DNA of 52,000 bases from Janibacter hoylei PVAS-1. Its GTDB lineage: Bacteria; Actinomycetota; Actinomycetes; Actinomycetales; Dermatophilaceae. Position numbers and translations under genes: made by a program. The stretch is taken from the NCBI RefSeq assembly GCF_000297495.1, contig NZ_ALWX01000045.1, forward strand, positions 1 to 52,000. The letters run 5' to 3'. Below the pieces are notes generated by a model, which ran no database searches, was not told where the DNA came from, and saw only the letters and a program-made list of their open reading frames with translations. Of this stretch, positions 34,615 through 46,188 are shown one piece after another (the first letter of the stretch is position 1; each line of letters opens with the position of its first letter).

Positions 34615-35310
34615 TCCGCGCCCTGCACGTCGTCGTGCCCGCACGCAACGAGGAGGTGCTGCTCCCCGAGGCACTGGCCAGCATCGACGCCGCTCGGCGC
34701 CGGGCGAGCACCGTCCATCCCGAGGTGATGATCGACGTCACGGTCGTGCTCGACCGCTCCGTCGACGGCTCCGCGTCGGTCGTCCGCCGAGCGGGTGTCC
34801 GCAGCCTCAGCGTCGACCACGGCAATGTCGGCGCCGCCCGACGCAGTGGGGCCACCGCTGCCCTGAGAACCGCCGCGGCCCTTCAGATCGGTGTCGATGA
34901 CCTCTGGCTCGCCTCGACCGATGCCGACACCGTCGTCCCCCCCGCATTGGCTGGTCGGACACATCGACCTCTCCCGGACCCATGACGCGGTCATCGGCAC
35001 CGTCGAGCCGCGCGGTCTGACCGACTCGCGCGTGCTGATGGAATGGCGCGCCCGGCACCACCTGGTCGAAGGGCACCCTCACGTGCACGGCGCCAACCTG
35101 GGCCTGCGTGCGAGCACCTACCTCGCCATCGGAGGGTTCCGCGCGATGGCGAGCGACGAGGACGTCGACCTCGTGCGGCGCATCCGCGCTCACACGCCGT
35201 CATGGGTGGCGACGGACACGGTGCGAGTGTCCTCCTCGGCCCGTCGGAACGGTCGGTGCCGGGGTGGTTTTGCGGAGTACCTCACCGACCTCGCGGACGA
35301 GGTGGGCTAG
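34611..35310 (+). CDS. Glycosyltransferase family 2 (frameshifted)
   Basis: A GT-A glycosyltransferase of about 232 residues: HVVVPARNEEVLLPEALASI at the N-terminus and the nucleotide-sugar metal motif in STDADTVVPP. After the shift come HWLVGHIDLSRTHDAVIGTV, GANLGLRASTYLAIGGFRAM and SDEDVDLVRRI, the acceptor-side region. The frame changes at a run of seven C at 34937-34943. With six it reads DTVVPPHWLVGH. It is cytosolic, with no membrane segment. The start is coupled by ATGA to the deacetylase-methyltransferase gene. Confidence 0.85.
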
Positions 35311-36392
35311 TGCGCATCGCCATGCTCGCCACCTCGCGTCACCCCATCGCCGAGCCCTATGCCGGTGGCCAGGAGTCGCACACTGCGCTGCTGGCGCGCG
35401 GACTGCGGGAGCTCGGGCACCACGTGCGGATGTACGCGCCCGCGGGCAGCGACCCCCGTGTCGCCGACGAGCTCGTCCCCTATCGCGGTCTGCCCGACCT
35501 CAGTGCCGTGGCCGCGCTCGACCGCCAGTTGCCCGAGCCCGACTTCCTGCGCGACCACGCGGCCTTCACCGCGGCTGTCGTCGACCTCCTCGCCAGGCCC
35601 GTCGACGTGGTCCACAACCAGAGCCTGAACTTCCTCCCGCTGGCTTTCAGCCCGGCGGTGGCCGCACCACTGGTGACGACGCTGCACACTCCCCCCTTCC
35701 CCTGGATGGAGCTCGGGGTCGACCTGGCGAGCCCGCGCGTGGAGTACGTCTGCGTCAGCCGCACCAACGCGGCAGACTGGAGCACGCTGCCCACCCGCCC
35801 GAGGGTCATCCACAACGGGGTCGCCGACGACGGCGGCGGCTCGGGCGCAGGGGGCGAGGACCTGGTGTGGGTCGGCCGTCTGACGCACACCAAAGGATGC
35901 GACCTCGCCATCTCCGCCGCGCGACGAGCCGGGCGGCGCCTGACCATCGTCGGCCCGGTGAGCGAGCGGGGGTGGTTCGACGACGTCATCGCGCCCCAGC
36001 TCGACGATCGTGTGAGGTACGCCGGACATCTGCCGCACTCCGAGTTGGCCGCGCTCGTGCGCGCCAGCGCGGCGACCTTGGTCACCCCGCGGTGGGAAGA
36101 ACCCTTCGGCCTCGTCGCGGCGGAGTCTGCGACGTGGGGAACCCCGGTCATCGCTCTGGATCGGGGTGGTCTCGCAGAGTTCGTCACCCCGGAGATCGGC
36201 GTCCTCGTGAGTGCCCGGGGGGACGCCGACAGCATCGTCCGGGGACTGAGCGACGGCGTGGACGCAGCGGCTTCGCTCCCCCGCGAGGGCGTGCGCCACG
36301 CCGCCCTGAGGGACCTGGGCTCGGAGCGGATGGTGCACGAGTACGCGAGCCTGTACCGCGAGCTCGTCGGCTCGGGACGAGGCCGAGCGTGA
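35310..36392 (+). CDS. Glycosyltransferase family 4 (GT-B fold)
   Basis: A 360-residue retaining-type GT-B enzyme. The N-terminal loop is YAGGQESHTALLARGLRELG. The donor-binding domain begins DLVWVGRLTHTKGCDLAISA and carries the E-x7-E motif in EEPFGLVAAESATWGTPVIA. The GTG at 35310 shares its G with the TAG stop of the previous gene. Donor and acceptor sugars cannot be deduced. No membrane segment is visible. Confidence 0.9.
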   Translation: MRIAMLATSRHPIAEPYAGGQESHTALLARGLRELGHHVRMYAPAGSDPRVADELVPYRGLPDLSAVAALDRQLPEPDFLRDHAAFTAAVVDLLARPVDVVHNQSLNFLPLAFSPAVAAPLVTTLHTPPFPWMELGVDLASPRVEYVCVSRTNAADWSTLPTRPRVIHNGVADDGGGSGAGGEDLVWVGRLTHTKGCDLAISAARRAGRRLTIVGPVSERGWFDDVIAPQLDDRVRYAGHLPHSELAALVRASAATLVTPRWEEPFGLVAAESATWGTPVIALDRGGLAEFVTPEIGVLVSARGDADSIVRGLSDGVDAAASLPREGVRHAALRDLGSERMVHEYASLYRELVGSGRGRA

Positions 36393-37432
36393 AGGTCGGC
36401 TGGTACGTGCACCACCACGGCTCCGGGCACCGCACCCGAGCGATGCTCGTGGGCCGTCGGCTGGCCACGCACGGGGTCGATGTGACCCTCCTCGGCTCAG
36501 GGCTGGACCTGGCCGCCACGCGCGCCGCCGGACTCGAGTCCGTGCCGCTGCCCCACGACGCTCCTCTCGCCGACGGCGCATCGGCCAGCGACGCCGACGT
36601 GACGATGCGCGGCCTCATGCACTGGGCACCGTTGGGCCACCGGGGCTTCAGCGAGCGCATGACGACCATCGCACGGTGGATCCAGGTGCACGAGCCCGAC
36701 GTCGTCGTCGTGGACGTCTCGTGCGAGGTGACCGTGCTCGTCCGGCTCCTCGGCGTCCCGGTCATCGTCGTGGCACAGCCGGGACTGCGGCGCGACGCGC
36801 CGCACCAGAGCGCTCTGGCCGCAGCCACCGCCGTTCTCACCCCATGGCCGGAGTGGGCCCACACGCAGCTGTGGTCGACCGGGACCTTCGCCGCACGCGT
36901 CGTGGCCGTGGGAGGACTAGCCCGCAGCCCGCGAGCAGCCATCGCCTCGGCAGGCCGGCACCGGACGAACGCCCGGGACGGCGTGCGTCGCGCCACGGGT
37001 CTCATCCTCTCGGGCTCCGAGGGATTCGACCGCGGAGACCTGCCGATGAGCATCGTCCGCTCGGCCCCACACCTCGACTGGCAGGTCGCGGGCGGAGACG
37101 TCTGGGTCCCGGACGTGCGCAGCCTGATCGCTCGCGCGGACGTCGTGGTCACCCACGGCGGGCAGAACGCCGTGGCTGACGTCGCCGCTGCCGGTGTGGC
37201 GGCATTGGTCGTGCCACAGCGCCGACCCTACGAGGAGCCGGAGCACATGGCCGCGACCCTCGACGCCGCAGGTCTTGCGACCGCGGTCCGGCCCGAGGAC
37301 CTCGACACGATCGACTGGGCCTGCGCGCTCGACACGGCCTTGGCGCGAGGCGGCCGGGGGTGGGTGCGGTGGGAGTGCGCAGGTGCCGTCGACCGGGCGG
37401 CCGCGCTGGTCGAGGCGGTGGCCGGTGGCTGA
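36389..37432 (+). CDS. GT-B glycosyltransferase, MurG/UGT-like (GT28/GT1 type)
   Basis: A 347-residue protein. The N-terminus VKVGWYVHHHGSGHRTRAML matches the GxGH-type opening of MurG-like enzymes. The C-terminal donor site is VVTHGGQNAVADVAAAGVAA followed by LVVPQRRPYEEPEHMA. The GTG start overlaps the previous stop by 4 nt (36389-36392). Such enzymes often act on lipid-linked or polyprenyl acceptors, but the acceptor here is unknown. Confidence 0.85.
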   Translation: MKVGWYVHHHGSGHRTRAMLVGRRLATHGVDVTLLGSGLDLAATRAAGLESVPLPHDAPLADGASASDADVTMRGLMHWAPLGHRGFSERMTTIARWIQVHEPDVVVVDVSCEVTVLVRLLGVPVIVVAQPGLRRDAPHQSALAAATAVLTPWPEWAHTQLWSTGTFAARVVAVGGLARSPRAAIASAGRHRTNARDGVRRATGLILSGSEGFDRGDLPMSIVRSAPHLDWQVAGGDVWVPDVRSLIARADVVVTHGGQNAVADVAAAGVAALVVPQRRPYEEPEHMAATLDAAGLATAVRPEDLDTIDWACALDTALARGGRGWVRWECAGAVDRAAALVEAVAGG

Positions 37433-38271
37433 GCACATCGTGATCGTGACCGTCGTCCACGGCCGGCACGCGCACCTGCGCGAGCAGCGCAGGATCCTGC
37501 GCGACGTCTCCCCCGGGACGCCGCACATCATCGTGGCCATGGACGACCACGCCATCGACGACGTCGTCGCTGGCCAGCCGAGCGTGACCGTCATCCATGT
37601 CGAGCGCGATCCTCGCGGTCTCCCCCTCGCGCGAGCACGCAACATCGGGGTGCGGGCAGCGCTGCGCTCCGGCGCGGACCTGGTGATCCTGCTCGACGTG
37701 GACTGTGTGCCCGGACCACGTCTGGTGAGCTCCTACGAGATCGCTGCCGAGAAAGTTCCTCAGGCCCTGCTCTGCGGACCGGTGACCTACCTCGACGAAG
37801 GCGTCCGGGTCCCGGACGACGCCCGCAGGCTCGACGACCTGACCGACCCCCCACCCCGCCCGGCCGGCACCAGCGCCCGACACGATCCAGCGCGACGGCT
37901 CGCACGAGCTCTTCTGGTCATTGAGCTTCGCGGTCAAAGCGTCCACCTGGGACCTGCTGGGAGGCTTTGCCGAGGAGTACGTCGGCTACGGGGCCGAGGA
38001 CACCGACCTCGGTCGGGTCGCCCGCGAGCGAGGTGTCGAGCTGGTCTGGGTCGGAGGCGCCCATGCCTACCACCAGCATCACCCGGTGTCACGGCCGCCG
38101 GTCGAGCATCTCGTCGACATCGTGCGCAATGCATCGATCTACTGGCGACGTTGGCACGAGTGGCCCATGTCGGGGTGGCTCGACGAGTTCGAGAGGCAGG
38201 GCCGCATCATCCGTCGTCCCGGCAAGATCGTGCTCGTCGCGACGGCGGACGGCAACGAGACCCGAGCCTGA
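37425..38271 (+). CDS. Glycosyltransferase family 2 with galactosyltransferase-type C-terminal region (frameshifted)
   Basis: A GT-A enzyme of about 281 residues. The N-terminal domain has IVTVVHGRHAHLREQRRILR, LPLARARNIGVRAALRSGAD and the DxD in LLDVDCVPGPR. The C-terminal WDLLGGFAEEYVGYGAEDTD with LGRVARERG is the Glyco_transf_7C pattern of beta-galactosyltransferases. The frame changes at a run of six C at 37847-37852. With five it reads DPHPARPAPAPDTIQRDG. The GTG start overlaps the previous gene by 8 bp. It is the last gene of the cassette before the response regulator. Confidence 0.85.
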
Positions 38272-38290
38272 CCGAGTCGGTGACCGCGGC

Positions 38291-38296
38291 TATGGT
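38291..38296 (+). promoter_or_regulatory. Leaderless -10 box of the response-regulator gene
   Basis: TATGGT ends 6 nt before the ATG at 38303, just after the stop of the last glycosyltransferase gene. The regulator therefore probably has its own promoter and is not merely a cassette tail gene. Confidence 0.45.
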
Positions 38297-38302
38297 CAGC
38301 GC

Positions 38303-38980
38303 ATGAGCGCCCCTGCACGTGGCCCCTTGAGGGTCGCCCTGATCAACGATCACGAGCTGATCATCCAAGGAGTCGCCGCCATGCTCGAGCCCTACGCCGA
38401 CGTCGTCAGGGTCGTCGAGCTGGATGCAGGGACCACGGTGGCTCAACCGGTCGACATCGCGCTGTACGACACCTACGCCCGCACCGCGTTCGACGGTGAC
38501 GACCTCGACGTCTTGTGCGCCGCCCCCCACATCGGGCAGGTGGTCCTCTTCACCTGGCATCTCTCCGAGGACCTCATCGAGTCAGCTCGGGCCCGCGGGG
38601 TCACCACGGCGATCTCCAAGTCGGTCAGCGCGGAGGATCTCGTCATGGAGCTGACCAAGGCTCACGAAGGGCATCTGCGGGTCATCCCCTTCCAGCCGGA
38701 CTCCACGCTCCCCACCAACTACTGGCCCGGCCGCGCGGCCGGCCTGACGCCTCGTGAGTCAGAGATCATCGCTCTCGTGACCGCCGGTCTGAGCAACAAC
38801 GCCATCGCGGAGCGGACGTGCCTGAGCATCAACTCGGTCAAGTCCTACATCCGCTCCGCGTACCGGACGATGGGCGTGGACAGCCGCAGCCAGGCCGTCC
38901 TCTGGGGGATCGACAACGGCATGGCCCCGACACGCAAGCGGATCGTCCTCGAGGCGCCGCCCACGCCCGCCGACTACTGA
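38303..38980 (+). CDS. NarL/LuxR-type response regulator (orphan)
   Basis: A 225-residue response regulator. The receiver domain (10-125) has an acidic residue in LINDHEL (D16), the probable phospho-acceptor D56 in DIALYDTYA and the conserved Lys K106 in AISKSVS. The LuxR HTH at about 146-205 reads GLTPRESEIIALVTAGLSNN, then AIAERTCLSINSVKSYIRSA. No histidine kinase gene is in the window, so its partner is elsewhere. The receiver is unusual in having N15 where many have a second acid. Confidence 0.9.
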   Translation: MSAPARGPLRVALINDHELIIQGVAAMLEPYADVVRVVELDAGTTVAQPVDIALYDTYARTAFDGDDLDVLCAAPHIGQVVLFTWHLSEDLIESARARGVTTAISKSVSAEDLVMELTKAHEGHLRVIPFQPDSTLPTNYWPGRAAGLTPRESEIIALVTAGLSNNAIAERTCLSINSVKSYIRSAYRTMGVDSRSQAVLWGIDNGMAPTRKRIVLEAPPTPADY

Positions 38981-39139
38981 CCCGACGCGCTGCCGCGCTG
39001 CGACCCCCTTCGACCGGATCGATCGGGTTGAGCCGGCGCGCGGCGCGACACCGTGTACCCGCCTGCCCACCCACGACTGGGTGTGAGCGCGATCGGCGAG
39101 CGACCGGCCAGCACCGCGTCGATCGCGGGCGCAGCGCGT

Positions 39140-39179
39140 CACGAGTGGCCGAGACCGCGTGGGGCCCCGGCCACTCGTG
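39140..39179. terminator. Hairpin between convergent response-regulator and alcohol-dehydrogenase genes
   Basis: CACGAGTGGCC (39140-39150) and GGCCACTCGTG (39169-39179) form a perfect 11-bp stem with an 18-nt loop, 7 bp from the stop of the minus-strand gene. The rest of 38981-39185 holds one 9-mer copy (39004-39012) and nothing else recognised. Confidence 0.6.
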
Positions 39180-39185
39180 CTGCGG

Positions 39186-40367
39186 TCACGGCTTCAGCAC
39201 GACCTTGATGCAGCCGTCCTGCTTCTTCTGGAACATCGAGTACGCGTCAGGAGCCTGTGTCAGCGGCAGTCGGTGGGTCGCAAACGCCTCGAGACCGAGG
39301 GGGTCGCCGTCCTCGAGCACGAGCGGCATGATGTCGTCGATCCACCGCTTGACGTGGCACTGGCCCATGCGCAGAGCCAGACCCTTGTCGAAGATCTCCA
39401 TCATCGGTAGGGGGTCGGCCATCCCGCCGTAGACCCCGCTCACCGAGACCGTGCCCGAACGTCGGACGGCTCCGATCGCCGTGCGCAGTGCGGCGAGGCG
39501 GTCGATGCCGACCGTCTTCATCATCGGCTTGGCCAGGACATCCGGGACCAGGCCGACGGCCTTGATGGCGGTCTCGGCCACGGGTGCGCCGTGGGCCTCC
39601 ATCCCGACCGCGTCCAGGGAGCCGTCGACCCCGCGGCCGTCGGTGAGCTCGCGGATCGCGCCCGGCACGTCATCGGTCTCGTCGGTGTTGATGACGGTCG
39701 CGCCGTACTGGCGCGCCCGTGCCAGCCGCTCCGGCACGTTGTCCACGCCGATGACCTGCAGGCCACGCTGGGTCGCGATGGCGACCGCCATCAGGCCGAC
39801 CGGTCCCAGCCCGATGACGGCGAGGCTGCCTCCGTCGGGCACGTCGGCGTATTCCACCCCCTGCCAAGCGGTCGGGAGGATGTCGGAGAGGTACAGGAAC
39901 CGCTCGTCGGCCACGCCCTCGGGGACGAGGATCGGGCCGAACTGTGCCTGCGGGACGCGCAGGTACTCCGCCTGGCCCCCCGGGACGGAGCCGTAGAGCT
40001 CGGTGAAACCGAAGAGCGAGGCCCCCATGCCCTGCTCGCGCACCTGCGTGGTCTCGCACTGGGCCATGAATCCGCGCTGGCACATCCAGCAGTGCCCGCA
40101 CGAGATGTTGAAGGGGACGACGACCCGGTCGCCCACCGAGATGTGGGTGACCTCCGACCCCACCTCCTCGACGATGCCCATGGTCTCGTGGCCGAGGATG
40201 TCTCCCTTCGACAGGAAGGGACCGAGTGGGTCGTAGAGATGGAGGTCGGATCCGCAGATCGCCGTCGATGTGACACGGATGACCGCGTCGGTCGGGTGCT
40301 CGATGCGAGGGTCGGGGACGTCGTCGATGCGGACGTCGCTGCGGCCTTGCCAGGTGAGTGCCTTCAT
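39186..40367 (-). CDS. Zinc-dependent alcohol dehydrogenase, formaldehyde-dehydrogenase-like
   Basis: A 393-residue medium-chain dehydrogenase. Catalytic zinc ligands are C38 (AICGSD), H60 and E61 (GHETMG). The structural zinc site is C90, C93, C96 and C104 (CGHCWMCQRGFMAQC). The Rossmann motif is VIGLGPVGLMAVAIA. The opening MKALTWQGRSDVRIDDVPDP and the long insertion at 110-170 fit the FDH_like subgroup. The substrate is unknown. It is 24 bp after katE on the same strand, so it may be co-expressed in stress. Confidence 0.9.
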   Translation of the reverse strand: MKALTWQGRSDVRIDDVPDPRIEHPTDAVIRVTSTAICGSDLHLYDPLGPFLSKGDILGHETMGIVEEVGSEVTHISVGDRVVVPFNISCGHCWMCQRGFMAQCETTQVREQGMGASLFGFTELYGSVPGGQAEYLRVPQAQFGPILVPEGVADERFLYLSDILPTAWQGVEYADVPDGGSLAVIGLGPVGLMAVAIATQRGLQVIGVDNVPERLARARQYGATVINTDETDDVPGAIRELTDGRGVDGSLDAVGMEAHGAPVAETAIKAVGLVPDVLAKPMMKTVGIDRLAALRTAIGAVRRSGTVSVSGVYGGMADPLPMMEIFDKGLALRMGQCHVKRWIDDIMPLVLEDGDPLGLEAFATHRLPLTQAPDAYSMFQKKQDGCIKVVLKP

Positions 40368-40391
40368 GTGGTGCCTCTCCGTCGTGGTGTC

Positions 40392-42497
<2,106 letters not shown>

Positions 42498-42724
42498 CGA
42501 GATGACCTCCTCAGGCTGGCGACGTTCAGGAACCCGCGGCCGGGTCGACGTCTCCTTCGACGCTAGGTAGGGGATGCCCGAGGCACTACCTCCCAAGGGG
42601 TGGAGACAGGACGCGTGTCACACAGACCCCGACCGTGCCGACCAGACAGATGTATGTCGATGAGCGGCTTGGGGCAGACGTCTGGCTGTGGTCATCGCCA
42701 CGTCGCGCGCCTACCGTCGAGAGC
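42498..42724. other. Divergent katE-putA intergenic region
   Basis: The 227-bp region holds the katE ribosome-binding site (near 42507) and TACCGT at 42712-42717, 7 nt before the putA ATG (a leaderless -10). It also has an imperfect AGGTAG/CTACCT inverted repeat (GGTAGGG near 42567 and CACTACCTCCC near 42582) that could be an operator for katE. No credible ORF. Confidence 0.4.
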
Positions 42725-45700
42725 ATGACGACGACACCCGCCCAGACCGACCCGGCCACCGCAGCGTTCGCCCCCTTCGTCGAGGAGGCCATCGCCCTCG
42801 CCGCCCGCTGGTCCGCCGCGGCCAGCGCCGGGGAGACGAAGCGGGAGGCGCAGTCGACCGGCCAGCTCGCCGCGCTCCTGTCCGACCACGAGGGGCTCGA
42901 CCTCGCCGTCTTCTTCGTCGACCGGGTCGCCCGGCCCGAGGACGACCGGGTCGCGGCCACCGCCCTCAACCGGATCACCGCCTCGGACGCCGCCTCCTTC
43001 CTCGGCCCGCTCGACCGCAGCCTGCTCGGCCTCGGCGCCCGCGCCGCGCGGATCGCGCCCAAGGTGGTCGTGCCCGCCGCCCGCGCGCGGATGAAGCAGA
43101 TGGTCGGCCACCTCATCGTCGACGCCCGCGACCCCAGGCTCGGCCGTCACCTGGCCGCCGCCCGCGAGGACGGCTTCCGCCTCAACATCAACCTCCTCGG
43201 CGAGGCCGTGCTCGGCGAGGGCGAGGCCTCCTCGCGCACCGAGCGCACCCGCGAGATCCTCGAGCGCCCCGACGTCGACTACGCGTCGATCAAGGTCTCC
43301 TCGCTCGTCAGCCAGATCAGCACGTGGGACACGGCGGGCACCGTCGAGCGCTGCCTGACCCGCCTGCGCCCCCTCTACGAGACGGCCCGGGCCTCGACGC
43401 CGCACGCCTTCGTCAACCTCGACATGGAGGAGTACCGCGACCTCGAGATGACGATGGAGGTCTTCACGACCCTCCTGTCCGAGCCGCAGTTCCACGACCT
43501 CGAGGCCGGCATCGTCCTGCAGGCTTACCTGCCCGACGCGCTGCCCGCCCTCGAGCGGCTCGTCGACTTCGCCCTCGCCCGCCGCGCGGCCGGTGGCGCC
43601 CCGATCAAGGTCCGCCTCGTCAAGGGCGCCAACCTCGCCATGGAGCGGGTCGAGGCCGTCATGCACAGCTGGGAGCAGGCCCCCTACCCGACGAAGGGGG
43701 ATGTCGACGCCAACTACCTGCGCTGCATCGAGCGAGCCCTGCGCCCCGAGCTCGCGGGCGCGCTGCGCCTCGGCGTCGCCTCGCACAACCTCTACGACGT
43801 CGCCGCCGCCCACCTGCTCGCTCAGCACCGCGGCGTCTCGGCCGCGCTCGACGTCGAGATGCTGCAGGGCATGTCTCCCGCCCAGGCCCGCGCCGTGCGC
43901 GACGAGGTGGGCACCGTCATCCTCTACACGCCAGTCGTCGCCCCCCAGGACTTCGACGCCGCTGTCTCCTACCTCGTGCGCCGCCTCGAGGAGACCGCGT
44001 CGCCGGAAAGCTACCTGCACGCCTCCTTCGCCGACGACCCGTCGGCGATGCCCGACCAGGAGGCTCGCTTCCGGACGAGCGTCGAGGCCATCGGCTCCAC
44101 GCACGTCGGGCCGCGCCGCTCCGCCGAGCGGGCACCCATCGGTGACCACTTCGACAACACGCCTGACTCCGACCCGGCGCTACCGGCCACCCGCGAGTGG
44201 GCTGCCCGGGCCGTCGCCGCACCCCGGCCCGAGCCGACCTCACCTCACCTGGGCAGCACCGCCGCCGTCGACGAGGTCGTCGCCACCGCCCGCACTGCCC
44301 ACGAGGGCTGGGCCGCGCGGCCTGCCGCCGAGCGAGCAGACCTGCTGCGCAAGGCCGCTCGCGAGATCGACGCCCGCCGCGAGGAACTGCTCGCGATCAT
44401 GGCCGCCGAGGCGGGCAAGACCGCCGCCGAAGCCGACCCGGAGATCTCCGAGGCCGTCGACTTCGCGCGCTACTACGCCGACCGCGCCCTCGAGCTCGAG
44501 GACGGGGGCGATGGCCGACGGGGCGCGCTTCACCCCCTTCGCCCTGACGCTCGTGACGCCGCCGTGGAACTTCCCCGTCGCCATCCCCATCGGCGGTGTC
44601 CTGGCTGCACTCGCCGCGGGCTCCGCCGTCGTCATCAAGCCGGCGCCGCAGACGCCGGTGTGCGTCGAGGCGACCGTCGCGGCGCTGCACGCCGCCGGGA
44701 TCCCCCGCGAGGTGCTGCACGTCGTGCGCACCGACGAGGACGAGATCGGTCAGCACCTCGTCGCCCACCCCGACGTCGACACCGTCGTGCTCACCGGCGC
44801 TAGCGAGACCGCGCGGCTCTTCGCCGGCTGGCGCGCCGGACGCGAGCACGGGGCCGGCGTCCTCGGCGAGACCTCGGGCAAGAACGCGCTCGTCGTCACC
44901 CCGTCAGCCGACCTCGACCTGGCCGTCGCCGACCTCGTCTCCTCGGCCTTCGGCCACGCCGGTCAGAAGTGCTCGGCCGCCTCGCTCGGCATCCTCGTCG
45001 GGTCGGTCGCCGACTCCGAGCGATTCCGCCGTCAGCTCGTCGACGCGGTCGAGTCGATCGCCGTCGGGTGGCCGGCGGACCTCGGCACCCGCATGGGCCC
45101 GGTCATCGAGGTGCCGAGCGGCAAGCTGCTCCGCGCGCTGACGACCCTCGAGCCGGGCGAGCGCTGGCTCGTGCAGCCGCGTCGCCTCGACGACACCGGC
45201 CGGCTCTGGTCGCCGGGCGTCAAGGACGGCGTGCGCCCCGGCTCCTTCTTCCACCTCACCGAGGTCTTCGGACCGGTGCTCGGGCTCATGCGCGCGGACT
45301 CCCTCGACGAGGCGCTCGAGCTGCAGAATGCGACCGCCTTCGGCCTGACCGGTGGCCTGCACAGCCTCGACGAGGAGGAGATCGCGCGCTGGACCGAAGC
45401 GGTCGAGGTCGGCAACGCCTATGTCAACCGGCACATCACCGGCGCGATCGTGCGCCGCCAGTCCTTCGGCGGGTGGAAGGCCAGCTCGATCGGCCCCGGC
45501 GCCAAGGCGGGCGGCCCCAACTACGTCGCCCAGCTCGGCACGTGGTCCGCCGACGGTCTCCCGACGAAGGGGGCGTCCGTCGCCTCCGCGGTCCGCGCCA
45601 CCGTCGACGCGCAGCTCGCCGGGCTCGGCGACACGGTCACCGACGAGGAGCGCGCCTGGCTCGAGTCGGCGCTCGCGAGCGATGCGGCCGCCTGGGCGGG

Positions 45701-46145
45701 CGAGCTCGGGGTCGAGCACGACGAGAGCGCGCTGGTCGTGGAGACCAACGTCTTCCGCTACCGCCCGCACCCGCGGGTGCTCGTGCGCGCCGGCGCCGGG
45801 GCGCGACCGGTCGAGGTGCTGCGCCTCGTCGCAGCCGCCACCCTCACCCGAGCCCACGTCGTCGTCTCCGCCGACCCATCCCTCAACCTTCCGGCGAGCC
45901 TCGGCCACGTGCAGGTCGTCACCGAGGTCGAGGCGGCCTGCCTCGTGCGGGCCCGCCGGACCGCCGACGTGCGCGTGCGCGCCATCGGCGAGGCCCCGCC
46001 CACCCTCGTCGACGACCTCGTCGCCGGTGGTGTCGACGTCATCACCGGCGAGGTCCTGGCGACCGGACGCCGTGAGCTGCTCCCCTTCGTCCGGGAGCAG
46101 GCCGTGAGCACCACCCGGCATCGCTTCGGTCACGTGGCGGGCTGA
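42725..46145 (+). CDS. putA: Bifunctional proline dehydrogenase / delta-1-pyrroline-5-carboxylate dehydrogenase (frameshifted)
   Basis: It oxidises proline to glutamate in two steps. The FAD-binding PRODH half (about 80-480) shows FRLNINLLGEAVLGEGEAS, HAFVNLDMEEYRDLEMTMEV and IKVRLVKGANLAMERVEAVM. The aldehyde dehydrogenase half (about 520-1000) has TPPWNFPVAIPIGGVLAALA, LGETSGKNALVV (catalytic Glu region) and GQKCSAAS (catalytic Cys, about residue 747). About 150 further residues follow. The halves are in different frames, switching at GGGGG, 44504-44508. With four G it reads LELEDGAMADGARFTPF. The total is then about 1139 residues. There is no DNA-binding domain, so this PutA is not a self-repressor. 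Confidence 0.94.
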
Positions 46146-46188
46146 TCGCTGCCAGCGGGTGGAGGTCCTGGCCTGACCCTTGCGCGGG

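Noticed and set aside
34937-34943. Programmed frameshift in the glycosyltransferase genes
   Set aside because: The same kind of shift occurs in housekeeping genes at similar runs, there is no slippery-heptamer plus stem-loop arrangement, and shifts are not in a conserved position.
31659-38271. Cassette as a standard capsule, teichoic-acid or mycothiol locus
   Set aside because: No polymerase, flippase, ABC exporter, initiating phosphoglycosyltransferase or mshC/mshD partner is seen. The PIG-L domain alone resembles MshB, but the fusion and the glycosyltransferases do not fit mycothiol synthesis.
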